Of a stretch of DNA of 64,000 nt, positions 26,239 through 33,976 are shown piece after piece. Source of the stretch: UBA6107 sp034430175 (GTDB lineage Bacteria > Chloroflexota > Anaerolineae > Anaerolineales > Anaerolineaceae); NCBI GenBank assembly GCA_034430175.1, contig DAOUFI010000012.1:1-64000 (forward strand), written 5' to 3'. A program made the translations under genes and the position numbers. The stretch's first letter is position 1; each line of letters opens with the position of its first letter. The notes beneath the pieces were generated by a model, which had not been told where the DNA came from, did no database searches, and was given only the letters and a program-made list of their open reading frames with translations.

Positions 26239-27100
26239 CATCCACCTCAAAATTAATTCTGGTCTGGAAGCTGCGATTTATCGCGTTTTGATTTATCCAT
26301 AAACACTCGACTTTGTAGTTTTGATAATTTGTTCTTGCAGTTTTTGCATGCATTTCCCATCCTTTGTATAGGCTTCGATATAAATCAGAGTCGTAGCCAC
26401 TTAAAACGACCATACCCTTCACTTGATTCAATAACTCGGCCAGGTGAACATGATCAGCTTCCGTCATTTCAAAGAAGTAAGTTTTTTCTTTCCATCGCTC
26501 TGACCTAGTAATTGGCAAATATGGTGGATCGCAATAAAATAATGCCTCTGGGGAATCAAATCTTAGAATCACTTTGAATGCATCATCATTCTCTATCTGA
26601 ATGGTCTTGAGCCTTTCGATAACCATCTGCAACCCTGAAATATCGTTCCAGTTTTCGATCATCCTTGACCCACGAACAAAACTCTTATCGTATCTCCATC
26701 CGCTGGACCATTGCGTTCTTCCCCCGCCGTGAGTCATCCAGGCGCGAACATACATCCTGCGGGCACGCTCCAAATCATCAGGTGCGTTGATGAATGACAT
26801 TTTTTGTTCTTCGCGTGAAAATGGAGTCAACTGGATAGCTTTAATCAATTCATCCGGACGATCACGTAACATCTTGAAAAAGTTAACCACTTCTCCATCG
26901 AGATCGTTATATATTTCATGATAGGAAGGTTGCTTGGCCAGGATCACCGACCCACCGCCACCGAATGGTTCAACGTAAATTTCATGAGCCGGAAAAAAGG
27001 AAACTATCCAGGGAGCCAGCCGGTATTTTGCCCCGAAGTAATTGAGCACAGGCCGTTTTATCCGTTTATTCGTAGGAGATCCCGCAATGTAATTTGTCAC
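26231..27100 (-). CDS. dam: DNA adenine N6-methyltransferase (D12 class, Dam-like)
   Basis: 289 residues, GTG start with GGTAGG. SAM-binding motif NYFGAKYRLAPWI with YVEPFGGGGSV, then IYNDLDGEVVNFF and catalytic DPPYLP (about 189-194). This is the M.DpnII/Dam group that usually methylates GATC-like sites; the exact target cannot be read. No cognate endonuclease is adjacent. Phage copies commonly protect the genome from host restriction or mark it for regulation. Confidence 0.93.
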   Translation of the reverse strand: MTNYIAGSPTNKRIKRPVLNYFGAKYRLAPWIVSFFPAHEIYVEPFGGGGSVILAKQPSYHEIYNDLDGEVVNFFKMLRDRPDELIKAIQLTPFSREEQKMSFINAPDDLERARRMYVRAWMTHGGGRTQWSSGWRYDKSFVRGSRMIENWNDISGLQMVIERLKTIQIENDDAFKVILRFDSPEALFYCDPPYLPITRSERWKEKTYFFEMTEADHVHLAELLNQVKGMVVLSGYDSDLYRSLYKGWEMHAKTARTNYQNYKVECLWINQNAINRSFQTRINFEVDDD

Positions 27101-27106
27101 AATAAC

Positions 27107-28285
27107 CTACCCGATATGTATCGGCATACAAACGTACTTCAGGCCATCTGATTTATCGCCTGGCAGAAATAGACCAGGTGCGTTATTAGTGGTGAAGCGC
27201 ATGATCACCTTTTCGCTCCAGATTCGCCGCAGAAATTCGAGGATATAACCGGCATTGAACGCGATCATGAATGGCTCTTCAGCCACGTTCTTTTTCAGAA
27301 TGCCATCATCCAGCGTTTTCACATCTGCAAAAAGACTCGCCTTGGTCTTTCCATACTCTTCGCACTCACTGGTGATAGCCAAAGTGCCCAATGAAACCTC
27401 GAACCTGCAGACATGATTCCCGAATTTCTTTGAGAACGTATCGGCGAGGGTGATGGCTTGGAGCATCTGCCTGCGGTCGACCGTCACCTCGAGGACGCTT
27501 TGTTTTGGCAGGATTGCCCGACAATCAGGGAAGCGCCCGTCGATCATCTGGAACATCACCGCGGACCCGTCATCATCGAAGGCAACGAATTCGTTTGTCC
27601 ATTTGACAAGATAGTTCTTGGGTGAATGAAGAAGACGCTTCACCTCGCTGATCCGCCTGGCCGGCAGGATGAAGGTTTCTTTCTGCGAGTTCTCATGGGC
27701 TGTCAGCACAGCAATCCTGAAACCATCGGTGGCCATGAAATTATTGCCGTCAATGAATACGCCCTTCAATACCGGACGCGCGTCATCGACTGATGCTGCG
27801 AATGCCAACCTCTCTGCAGATTCGACAAGCCTCGAGATCTCGATCGGTTCACAATTCGTCCTGAAAGGGATAGTTCCCGGAAAGTCTTTTTCGTAGATTT
27901 CAGTTTTGAGGTTGACCGAGCTGATCTCATCCTGGATATTTAGGTTGTTTTTTCCAGGGGTGAGGATGATCCACTCACCACGCATCGCCGTCAGGACCGT
28001 AGAGAAAGCCTTGGCATCAACAAAGAAGGATTCAAGCGCTCCAAGCGGCTCAACCGCATTTCGGACCAGTGAAAAGGTCCTCTCCAGATTGGTGCAGGTA
28101 AACCGCACCTTTCCATCCTTTGTGCGCTCAATCTTCATCCAAGCCAAGTAGGGTAATGTCGACTTTGGGTTCCGTGCAGACGCGACCAGTTTCACAACCT
28201 TCACCAGCTCGTCACGCTGCATCACGATCCTCGCATTTGAGGAAACAACCGTTACACTTTTGACTTCAGTCTCTTGCATTACCAT
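27107..28285 (-). CDS. dnaN: Phage-encoded DNA polymerase III beta clamp
   Basis: 392 residues from MVMQETEVKSV (RBS GGAGAAA). Three clamp domains are discernible: N-terminal, middle with GVFIDGNNFMATDGFRIAVLT (the DnaN signature), and C-terminal ending in VCMPIHIG, in place of the usual MPMRL. It would encircle DNA and recruit host Pol III. Few temperate phages carry their own sliding clamp. No phage DNA polymerase or helicase gene was found, so this clamp probably redirects the host replisome. Confidence 0.93.
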   Translation of the reverse strand: MVMQETEVKSVTVVSSNARIVMQRDELVKVVKLVASARNPKSTLPYLAWMKIERTKDGKVRFTCTNLERTFSLVRNAVEPLGALESFFVDAKAFSTVLTAMRGEWIILTPGKNNLNIQDEISSVNLKTEIYEKDFPGTIPFRTNCEPIEISRLVESAERLAFAASVDDARPVLKGVFIDGNNFMATDGFRIAVLTAHENSQKETFILPARRISEVKRLLHSPKNYLVKWTNEFVAFDDDGSAVMFQMIDGRFPDCRAILPKQSVLEVTVDRRQMLQAITLADTFSKKFGNHVCRFEVSLGTLAITSECEEYGKTKASLFADVKTLDDGILKKNVAEEPFMIAFNAGYILEFLRRIWSEKVIMRFTTNNAPGLFLPGDKSDGLKYVCMPIHIG

Positions 28286-28315
28286 CGTAGTTTCTCCTTT
28301 CATTTCCCTGATTGA

Positions 28316-29227
28316 TCAACTTCCAACCGGCACCACTGCAGGCTTGGACTTGCCGTACTCCAGGTGACCCAGCACAAACTCAAGCGCGATCGTGTCGTCC
28401 TGCAGGATCGTCCTGAGCTTTTTCTCCAACGTGGACCGCACTCGCTTGTTCAGCCAGGTCACCCCGTATGAATTCTGCGCGCTCACCATGATCACATTTC
28501 CGGTCATTCTGGATAACTGGGCCGGCTTTACCCAGGTCTCAAAATCGGCTTTGCTCATCTCGGCGCGCAGCTCTCCCAGCGCCATGCTCCAGGCAGATTT
28601 GACAGCTTCAGAGGGACCTGAAGAGCAGGTAGGTATCTGGCTTTGCATCGCCGTAGGCTTAATTTGATTTGGTTTAACTTCTTTTTGTTTAATTTCTTTT
28701 AATTTATTTATCCCGATAGGTATCGTTGTATCTATCTGGATACCTACCTCGGTATCTATTTCGGTATCTAGATCAGACAATTTTTCACCCGTTTTTTTTG
28801 TTGGAACACTGTTGAAACCACCCGTCTCATACCAATGCTGCATCAGGGTCTTTCCACCCTTTTCATTAATCTTCACGCGGTCCGTCCAACCATCCGGCGC
28901 CGGAAAGGCGCTCTTTGCTGCCCAGTCCATCCGTTGATATTTCCACCAGTTGATGATCTGAATGTAGGTTTTCCCGTTTACCTGGTAGATCTTGATAAAT
29001 GGATCCGTACCACCAGCCAGCACGTCCAGTTCTTCCTGAACTTCTTTGACCGTGATCTCCTCGTCGTAGCGCCAAACCTCGGCGCGAACCGATGCCGGAT
29101 TCCCAACCAGGCGTCCCTGATCATCTGCCACTTCTACCAGGCCGTGGAAGAGATCGCGCTGCCGGTATGTCAGGCTGCCAAACGTCTCTGAGCTGCGGAT
29201 CTGCTTGACGAAGGACCGACCACTCAT
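28316..29227 (-). CDS. Phage replication initiator with C-terminal DnaA domain I
   Basis: 303 residues. The N-terminal part (1-120) is a winged-helix replisome-organiser type domain (LTYRQRDLFHGLVEVADDQGRLVG, TYIQIINWWKYQ). The middle (145-195) is low complexity, encoded by the putative origin iterons and AT-rich DNA. The C-terminal part (about 208-280: WSMALGELRAEMSKADFETWVKPAQ, VIMVSAQNSYGVTWLNKRVRSTLEKKL) matches the DnaA N-terminal domain I, which in DnaA binds the helicase DnaB. It probably loads the host helicase at the phage origin. RBS AAGGAATTATCGCT. Confidence 0.85.
   Translation of the reverse strand: MSGRSFVKQIRSSETFGSLTYRQRDLFHGLVEVADDQGRLVGNPASVRAEVWRYDEEITVKEVQEELDVLAGGTDPFIKIYQVNGKTYIQIINWWKYQRMDWAAKSAFPAPDGWTDRVKINEKGGKTLMQHWYETGGFNSVPTKKTGEKLSDLDTEIDTEVGIQIDTTIPIGINKLKEIKQKEVKPNQIKPTAMQSQIPTCSSGPSEAVKSAWSMALGELRAEMSKADFETWVKPAQLSRMTGNVIMVSAQNSYGVTWLNKRVRSTLEKKLRTILQDDTIALEFVLGHLEYGKSKPAVVPVGS
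28660..28774. other. Putative phage replication origin (iterons plus AT-rich tract)
   Basis: Inside the initiator gene. Four GGTATC-like words at 28719, 28727 (TGTATC), 28751 and 28763, with one inverted copy at 28738, sit within 50 bp. An almost pure A/T tract at about 28660-28710 adjoins them. The order matches lambda, where iterons and an AT-rich unwinding element lie inside gene O. Confidence 0.6.
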
Positions 29228-29532
29228 AGCGATAATTCCTTCTTACCTTGCAAAGTCACGCCCCATTCGCGAGAAGGATCCAGGGTTTCATCTAGGTTTA
29301 TCGATTCATCCTGGATCTCTTCGCTTAGGTCAAATTCAGCATCGTACCGGCGTTCGTCTTGGTTCACCTCGATCACGTGGCCAGGGAATTTCTTTCCATT
29401 GGTTCTGTTCTCGCAGATGATGGACTCACCCTTCACTGGAAGTCTCGTACCGCGTTTTCGATAGATATTCCTTACAACGATCTTTACGCCTTCCTGCTTG
29501 ATGTTGGTGCCTGAAAATAGAAGTGTCAACAT
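29224..29532 (-). CDS. Early phage protein, 102 residues, unknown
   Basis: MLTLLFSGTNIKQEG start with GAGGAGAG. The beta-rich N-terminal half (RNIYRKRGTRLPVKGESIICENR) is followed by an acidic half (DLSEEIQDESINLDETLD). It overlaps the initiator gene by 4 bp. Could be a DNA-mimic or accessory protein by composition; this is speculation. Confidence 0.6.
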   Translation of the reverse strand: MLTLLFSGTNIKQEGVKIVVRNIYRKRGTRLPVKGESIICENRTNGKKFPGHVIEVNQDERRYDAEFDLSEEIQDESINLDETLDPSREWGVTLQGKKELSL

Positions 29533-29565
29533 TGAATGCTCTCCTCAAATTTAGTTCTTCCCAGA

Positions 29566-30060
29566 TTAGTAGATCTCTTCTTCCTCGATTTCTTCGAGGA
29601 TCTTGTGTTCAGGAACGCCGTTCTCAAGCTGCTCGGTCCATTTCAGATCGATCTTCTGCGCCACCTGAGACCCTGGGTACCACCGTTGAAACGATTTGCG
29701 GATCGCCGATTCCTGCATCAAGATCGTCATGGCGCGAGTATGCAACTCGACCTTCAGGTAGGCTTTTGCCTCCTCGTCATTTTTCAAGATCCAATAACCA
29801 CCGTTGATGCCACCAGTCCCAGCGATCGGGAAGCCGTAGACCAATCGCAATCTGCTGATTGCTTCCCTGATCACCCGCTCGTCTTCTTTGAACCCCTGGG
29901 ATCTGAGTTCATTCACCAATTCAACGCGTGGAATTTTGTTTTCTTCACCGATGTGGAAGATAACTATGCGAATAATTGCCATGCACAATTCATCAGAAAC
30001 CTGATCAACAATTGCGACCAGACTGAAACCGGCATTCAAGTTAGTTTGATAAGTGGTCAT
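29566..30060 (-). CDS. Winged-helix early phage protein
   Basis: 164 residues from MTTYQTNLNAGFSL with the strong RBS GGAGGAAACA. The core (IPRVELVNELRSQGFKEDERVIREAISRLRLVYGFPIAGTGGINGGYWIL) is a winged helix with a beta hairpin. It suggests DNA binding, possibly a regulator or replication accessory in the style of phage gp-O partners. A longer frame upstream runs into GC-rich hairpin DNA and is not used. Confidence 0.7.
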   Translation of the reverse strand: MTTYQTNLNAGFSLVAIVDQVSDELCMAIIRIVIFHIGEENKIPRVELVNELRSQGFKEDERVIREAISRLRLVYGFPIAGTGGINGGYWILKNDEEAKAYLKVELHTRAMTILMQESAIRKSFQRWYPGSQVAQKIDLKWTEQLENGVPEHKILEEIEEEEIY

Positions 30061-30187
30061 TGTTTCCTCCTTTGCCGGGAGAGGAAATGGGTGTAACCTC
30101 CCCCGGCGCCTTGAAAGGAGAGCGGGTGACGACTCCCGCGGGAGATCGGCGCTGCTGTGCACCGCCGATCCGTCCGCGTGGCGCCAT

Positions 30188-30559
30188 CTACACGCTCGCC
30201 GCAACTCCAAGATCCAAAGGATCGCCGCCCCGGTTAAAATCAATCGGTATTGATGCCTGGTATGCAGGCTGTAGCCAGGCGCTCAAATCCTCAGCGATCA
30301 GTACATCGACGACACGTCCATAACCGCCCTGGTCACGTACCAGGGTGATGGCCGGATGAATTTCCTGCTGCATTGGGTAATCAAGCAACAGTGTCCAAAC
30401 CAGGCGAGTGATTGTTATCCTCAGCCAGGTGTTCAGAATCCTTTCACCAGCCAGAGCTTCAGGTAAGTGTTCATAACTGAAAGCACGATCATTGCTCTCA
30501 GCCAGTTGAGCGATGTACCCGGGGATCGTCAAAAGGATCTCCTGGGCTTGCGTATTCAT
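30188..30559 (-). CDS. Phage protein, 123 residues, unknown
   Basis: MNTQAQEILLTIPGYIAQLAES to GVAASV. Helical N-terminus and a hydrophobic middle (TRLVWTLLLDYPM). No Shine-Dalgarno precedes the ATG. A three-codon minicistron ATG ACC CAA TAA, with GGAGAG before it, lies about 45 bp upstream and could feed ribosomes to it. Confidence is moderate because it is flanked by hairpin-rich DNA. Confidence 0.5.
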   Translation of the reverse strand: MNTQAQEILLTIPGYIAQLAESNDRAFSYEHLPEALAGERILNTWLRITITRLVWTLLLDYPMQQEIHPAITLVRDQGGYGRVVDVLIAEDLSAWLQPAYQASIPIDFNRGGDPLDLGVAASV

Positions 30560-30766
30560 TTTGTCAAAATTGGGGATATCGACTACACGGAATTATTGGG
30601 TCATTATCGCTCTCCTTGCCGGCCTTCCACCGGCTCGGACGTGTTGACGTCTTGATTCGATCTATTGGGCCCAGAATTACCAGGTTTCCTGGGGTCACCG
30701 GTACGACTTTCACCGGAAGCCATTACTGTAAGCATCAATCGAATCTGGCCTTGTAAATTTGGCTTG

Positions 30767-30835
30767 TTGGGCGTTACCGGTTCGAACGGTACTGATCCGC
30801 CAGCTCCGGGGGGAAGAGTCGGCCTATCGCGCCCA
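30767..30835 (-). other. tRNA-like element (acceptor and T arm only)
   Basis: Acceptor TGGGCGC/ACGCCCA (6 of 7 pairs) and a perfect T arm TACCG-TTCGAAC-CGGTA with discriminator A. The middle 37 bases do not give a normal D arm or anticodon arm. Degenerate tRNA or tRNA mimic. Confidence 0.4.
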
Positions 30836-30971
30836 GGTTTACCGGCCTTCCACCAGCTTGACCGTGTAGAGGAGTTACGGCTTCACAGTGCTATGCCCGT
30901 GACACAGGCTTCTCGTTTCGCTACGGCACTATGTTCTCTCGTTTCCAGATACTTTTTGCGTAAAAGTATGA

Positions 30972-31084
30972 TCAGTGGCCAGGACTCGAACCTGGTTGAA
31001 GTTCCCGCCGGGTGTCGATCTACCAGCTTTGCCTTCACGTTCCGCGATCGAAGCGGAACGGGTGTTGCCCAACGCCTCCACTGG
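30972..31084 (-). other. tRNA-like element with oversized middle region
   Basis: Ends pair as an acceptor stem CCAGTGG/CCACTGA (first pair C-A), with a perfect T arm CCAGG-TTCGAGT-CCTGG. An 8-bp stem CGTTCCGC/GCGGAACG with a 7-base loop TTCGATC (CGA in the anticodon place, Ser) follows a short D-like arm. About 45 extra bases before the T arm make it 113 nt, too long even for a type II tRNA. Confidence 0.4.
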
Positions 31085-31106
31085 CTGCGCACGTACTTTG
31101 TGCGCG

Positions 31107-31160
31107 TCCCGCGACCTCACGAAGTACCAGCTCTTTCGGTACTATGTGAGGGAGCAGGGA
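31107..31160 (-). repeat. GC-rich hairpin repeat, copy R1
   Basis: Shares the outer arms TCCCTGCTC and GCGGGA (minus strand) with R2 (31309-31340), R3 (36137-36189) and R4 (37310-37341); the inner stem AGTACC/GGTACT is unique to this copy. Confidence 0.65.
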
Positions 31161-31210
31161 TTCATTTCTTTGCGCCTTCTTGTGCATTTTTCAAAGATCA
31201 GTGGTGCCAG

Positions 31211-31283
31211 TAGCGGGGGCTGGATTCGGACCAGCGAGCTCCTGGGTATGGGCCAGGTGAGGTAACCACTCCTCCACCCCGCG
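31211..31283 (-). tRNA. Phage tRNA, anticodon CAT (Met/Ile2 type)
   Basis: Full cloverleaf: acceptor CGCGGGG/CCCCGCT (first pair C-T unpaired), D arm GAGG-AGTGGTTA-CCTC, anticodon arm CCTGG-CCCATAC-CCAGG, variable AGCTC, T arm GCTGG-TCCGAAT-CCAGC, discriminator A. Base 33 is C instead of T. The mismatched 1-72 pair recalls initiator tRNA, but the anticodon stem lacks the three G-C pairs. It might equally be an Ile2 (lysidine) tRNA. Confidence 0.75.
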
Positions 31284-31308
31284 CTGTGAGCCGCGCTTTT
31301 TGCGGCCA

Positions 31309-31340
31309 TCCCGCGACCTCGCAAAGCGAGGGAGCAGGGA
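31309..31340 (-). repeat. GC-rich hairpin repeat, copy R2
   Basis: Shortest copy: inner stem CCTCGC/GCGAGG with loop TTT, outer arms shared with R1, R3 and R4. Confidence 0.65.
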
Positions 31341-31348
31341 CTTCATTT

Positions 31349-31426
31349 TGCAATTCACCGGCAGCGAACCGATGCTGTAAAACGTTTTCTACCGCTAAGC
31401 GAACCGGCTATTTGCCGGTGAACTGC
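31349..31426 (-). other. tRNA-like element, 78 nt
   Basis: Acceptor GCAGTTC/GAATTGC (all 7 paired, one G-T), T arm ATCGG-TTCGCTG-CCGGT, discriminator A. It has a D-like arm CGGC-AAATA-GCCG, but no acceptable anticodon stem in the remaining 31 bases, which instead form GTA-GAAAACG-TTTTAC. Degenerate or specialised tRNA. Confidence 0.4.
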
Positions 31427-31427
31427 C

Positions 31428-31655
31428 TTATCTGAAAGTTTGGAGCGGTTCTGGCATTCTTACCCTCGCGCCGTGCTTTGTGAGGATCGTCAGGGATTTC
31501 TGCAGATCAAGCTGGACTTTCATCACCTTTACCCGTGTTTCCGGTGGTAATTGCCCGCTGATCTCTTCCAGGGCATCCGCTCCATTTTTTACGAACACTG
31601 CCACCGAGTCGCGGTCGTCAGCCGCCTTCGTTGGCCATTCTCTTGGTGCTCCCAT
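31428..31655 (-). CDS. Early phage protein, 75 residues
   Basis: MGAPREWPTKAADDRDSV start with GGAGAGA. Helical, with VKVMKVQLDLQKSLTILTKHG. Second gene of the leftward early transcript. No motif recognised. Confidence 0.6.
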   Translation of the reverse strand: MGAPREWPTKAADDRDSVAVFVKNGADALEEISGQLPPETRVKVMKVQLDLQKSLTILTKHGARVRMPEPLQTFR

Positions 31656-31726
31656 TCTCTCCTTCCAGGTTTCCTCCTTTTTCGTGCTTTATTTGTTCCA
31701 TTTTTATGACTTTTTTCGAAAGCAGA

Positions 31727-31954
31727 TCATTTCGTGCTAACCTGTTCACATGAAACAGGACTATCACCAGTTTGAGCAAATTCAGGATCCACCTGAACCA
31801 CTCCGTTCAGGCCCTTGAACATCACCAGCCGCTTCGCCATGGCCTGATCCAGGATCGAGCGCAAAGCAGCAGACGCGGAAGAACTATTATCTTTGGCTCG
31901 CTTATCCACGAATTCGATTTGTTCTTCGCTCAACATGTACGTTGCGGCTTTCAT
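31727..31954 (-). CDS. Ribbon-helix-helix-type early regulator
   Basis: 75 residues. The N-terminal 45 (ATYMLSEEQIEFVDKRAKDNSSSASAALRSIL) fit the strand-helix-helix pattern of CopG/Arc-type DNA-binding proteins. First gene after the early promoter and divergent from the repressor, the place where lambda has cro or N. It likely controls the lytic/lysogenic decision. RBS AAGGAAAGAATA. Confidence 0.65.
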   Translation of the reverse strand: MKAATYMLSEEQIEFVDKRAKDNSSSASAALRSILDQAMAKRLVMFKGLNGVVQVDPEFAQTGDSPVSCEQVSTK

Positions 31955-31974
31955 TATTCTTTCCTTGTCGTTTT

Positions 31975-31990
31975 GTATTCTGTTGAATAC
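31975..31990. promoter_or_regulatory. Operator O1
   Basis: Perfect inverted repeat GTATTC-tgtt-GAATAC covering the predicted start of early transcription, directly after the -10 box. Confidence 0.65.
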
Positions 31991-32019
31991 ATATTAGCAC
32001 GCAATATATTGATTGTCAA
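31991..32019 (-). promoter_or_regulatory. Early leftward promoter
   Basis: Minus strand TTGACA (32019-32014), 17-bp spacer, TAATAT (31996-31991). Near-consensus, flanked by operators O1 and O2. Confidence 0.8.
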
Positions 32020-32021
32020 TA

Positions 32022-32031
32022 GGTGAATACT
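32022..32031. promoter_or_regulatory. Operator half-site O2
   Basis: GGTGAATACT, identical to the word at 34227-34236 upstream of the NYN gene promoter and containing the GAATAC half of O1. Confidence 0.5.
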
Positions 32032-32075
32032 AATTGTCTACCAATGTTGATTACTTTCGTGTCACAATATCCAAT

Positions 32076-32468
32076 ATGTCAATTGGAGAGTCGTTCGTAG
32101 CTTGGCTACAAGAAGAAATGCAAAAGCGAGGTTGGAATCAAAGCGACCTCGCAAAGGCTGCTGGTATTTCACGCCAGGCCGTGAGTAATATTCTAAATAT
32201 GGCCAGGACTCCAGGCCCTGATGTCTGCAAGTCCATTGCTTCTGCGTTCAAAATTGATCCTGCAATAGTTTTTGTGAAAGCTGGTTTCTTACCACCTAAA
32301 AAGCAAAGTAATAATGATTTTGATGAGCTTGTGTTTTTGATCGAGCAGCTCAGCCCTTCTGAAAGACAAGAGATAGAAGAGCTCGTCAGATTCAAGATCG
32401 AACGCAAAAGAGTCGGAGGCAAAGCCAAACCGACTCTCAGTGTTTTAAAAGAGACAATAGAACACTAA
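32076..32468 (+). CDS. Phage repressor (XRE-type helix-turn-helix)
   Basis: 130 residues. The N-terminal HTH_3 domain FVAWLQEEMQKRGWNQSDLAKAAGISRQAVSNILN matches lambda/434-like repressors. The C-terminal part is a short charged helix (LIEQLSPSERQEIEELVRFKIERKR) with no LexA/S24 peptidase site, so SOS self-cleavage is not expected. ATG at 32076 has no Shine-Dalgarno. A TTG at 32034, preceded by AGGTG, would add 14 residues. The gene lies divergent from the early operon. Confidence 0.85.
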   Translation: MSIGESFVAWLQEEMQKRGWNQSDLAKAAGISRQAVSNILNMARTPGPDVCKSIASAFKIDPAIVFVKAGFLPPKKQSNNDFDELVFLIEQLSPSERQEIEELVRFKIERKRVGGKAKPTLSVLKETIEH

Positions 32469-32499
32469 TTCTAGTATTACAACAGGGATAGGGGCGAAT

Positions 32500-33378
32500 A
32501 TGAACTATGATTTCGTTGCCGTTGACATAGAAACAGCAAACATTGAATTTTGGAGCCTTTGCCAGATTGGATTGGCATTCTTCAAAAACGGCCAAATTAT
32601 TGATACATATAGCAGTCTGGTCAATCCTCAAACATGGTTCGATCCTTTCAACGTCAGCATCCACGGAATTACCTCTCAAATGGTGACAAACGCACCTAAA
32701 TTGAAAGAGATCTATCTTCTTCTCAATGAAAAGCTAGATGGAGAAATAGCCGTTCACCATACCCATTTTGATCGCACTGCTTTTGCTCAGCTCTCAGCAA
32801 AAATCCACCAGAAACCAATCCATTGCGAATGGTTCGATTCCTCAAGACTGGCCAGGCGCACATGGGATGAAGTGAAGTACGGTGGATATGGACTTTGCGA
32901 TCTCTCTCGGTTTCTTGGTATTGATCACATTAAACCTCATGATGCCCTCGAAGACGCGATCACTACCGGCAAGATTACCTTGGCTGCCATCGAAAAATCT
33001 GGTATCTCTTTCAATCAGTGGGTAGAGAATTCACGCCATAATTTCAAGCTATTTGGTGCTTCAGACCAAGAACTGCAGAAAGTATTCAACGCTGAGCCAA
33101 ACAAAGATGGCCCCCTTTTCGGCGAAGTGGTCGTCTTTACTGGTGCGCTCTCAATAACCAGACTGGAAGCATCTCGGTTGGCGTATTCACTAGGTTGTGA
33201 TATTGATTCTGGGGTGACGAAGAAAACCACTGTTCTCGTTGTGGGGGACCAGGACCTACGACAGTTAGCCGGGTATGAAAAAAGCTCTAAACATCGCAAG
33301 GCGGAAGACCTGATCAGAACTGGTCAGCCACTCCGCATTGTTGGTGAACAAGATTTTTTCGCAATGGTTGGGAGATAA
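32500..33378 (+). CDS. DnaQ-family 3'-5' exonuclease fused to a BRCT domain
   Basis: 292 residues. An N-terminal RNase T/DnaQ exonuclease domain (1-170) shows DIETAN with the catalytic Asp and Glu (Exo I), HHTHFDRTAF with the next Asp (Exo II), and HDALEDA (Exo III). A C-terminal BRCT domain (about 205-290: LFGEVVVFTGALSITRLEASRLAYSLGCDI, TVLVVGDQD) follows, as in some bacterial stand-alone exonuclease-BRCT proteins. It could edit DNA ends, support repair, or act in superinfection exclusion. It is expressed from the lysogenic side with the repressor. Confidence 0.88.
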   Translation: MNYDFVAVDIETANIEFWSLCQIGLAFFKNGQIIDTYSSLVNPQTWFDPFNVSIHGITSQMVTNAPKLKEIYLLLNEKLDGEIAVHHTHFDRTAFAQLSAKIHQKPIHCEWFDSSRLARRTWDEVKYGGYGLCDLSRFLGIDHIKPHDALEDAITTGKITLAAIEKSGISFNQWVENSRHNFKLFGASDQELQKVFNAEPNKDGPLFGEVVVFTGALSITRLEASRLAYSLGCDIDSGVTKKTTVLVVGDQDLRQLAGYEKSSKHRKAEDLIRTGQPLRIVGEQDFFAMVGR

Positions 33379-33423
33379 TGCGATAATAATTATCAAATAA
33401 TAATTTCAATGCGGGAGGATTAA

Positions 33424-33912
33424 ATGAGCAAAAAATTGTTTTACTTGATTTGTTCCTTATTCGCCTTATGCCTCGTCGTTTTTGTGTTGATTTATTCTGG
33501 GCAGCAAAAGAAATATGATATCGTGGTTGACCGCCTGAACACTGCTATAGCAATTACCTCAACACCGCTCAAACCAACGGCCACAATTACACCCACATTT
33601 ACACTTACACCCACAAAAACCCTAGTTCCAACCAAGACCCCAACACCACAGCCAAATTACATCCTTGAAACTGGTTTTTGCATAATGCGTGTTGATCCAG
33701 GGACTCAAGATCCAAAAACGGTAAGCGGTTGCGGGCAGCAGACACGCGAACAGGTTTATCTTGATGATTCAATAGAGATTACCGTTTCGTTCAACAAAAT
33801 GGTCAATGAGGTTCAATGGTATTGCGCAATTTATACATTGGATGGCCAATTCGTCATGTCAGATATTGATCGCACTGCAAGTGGAAATGCAACATGCTAT
33901 ATTCATAAATAA
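33424..33912 (+). CDS. Exported protein with Thr/Pro-rich stalk
   Basis: 162 residues. Signal anchor (about 5-25, LFYLICSLFALCLVVFVLIY), then a stalk of repeated TPT/PT units (45-78), then a small domain with three cysteines (GFCIMRV, SGCGQQ, WYCAIY). RBS GGGAGGATTAA. Stalks like this hold a domain outside the membrane. It may alter the host surface (lysogenic conversion) or block phage entry; both are inference. Confidence 0.72.
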   Translation: MSKKLFYLICSLFALCLVVFVLIYSGQQKKYDIVVDRLNTAIAITSTPLKPTATITPTFTLTPTKTLVPTKTPTPQPNYILETGFCIMRVDPGTQDPKTVSGCGQQTREQVYLDDSIEITVSFNKMVNEVQWYCAIYTLDGQFVMSDIDRTASGNATCYIHK

Positions 33913-33976
33913 GAACATACAAATATTAAAGTTGATTAACCGTTTCCAAAGAAACGGATAGTTCATAGGAGGAAAA

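Larger units (their letters stand above)
30560..31427 (-). other. Non-coding tRNA island with hairpins
   Basis: About 870 bp without a convincing protein gene. It holds one well-formed tRNA, three tRNA-like elements with paired acceptor and T arms, two copies of a GC-rich hairpin repeat, and several more stem-loops. Two near-copies of a 16-base GC-rich word ending GGAAGGCCGG (minus strand) lie at about 30620 and 30845. Structures read on the minus strand, the direction of the early operon. Confidence 0.6.

Noticed and set aside
28714..28774. Short direct repeats considered as CRISPR
   Set aside because: Repeat units are 6-7 bases, inside a coding region, with no spacer structure; they fit origin iterons instead.
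30665..31213. 182-codon plus-strand frame through the tRNA island
   Set aside because: Runs through tRNA and hairpin structures in the antisense direction; composition does not look like protein.
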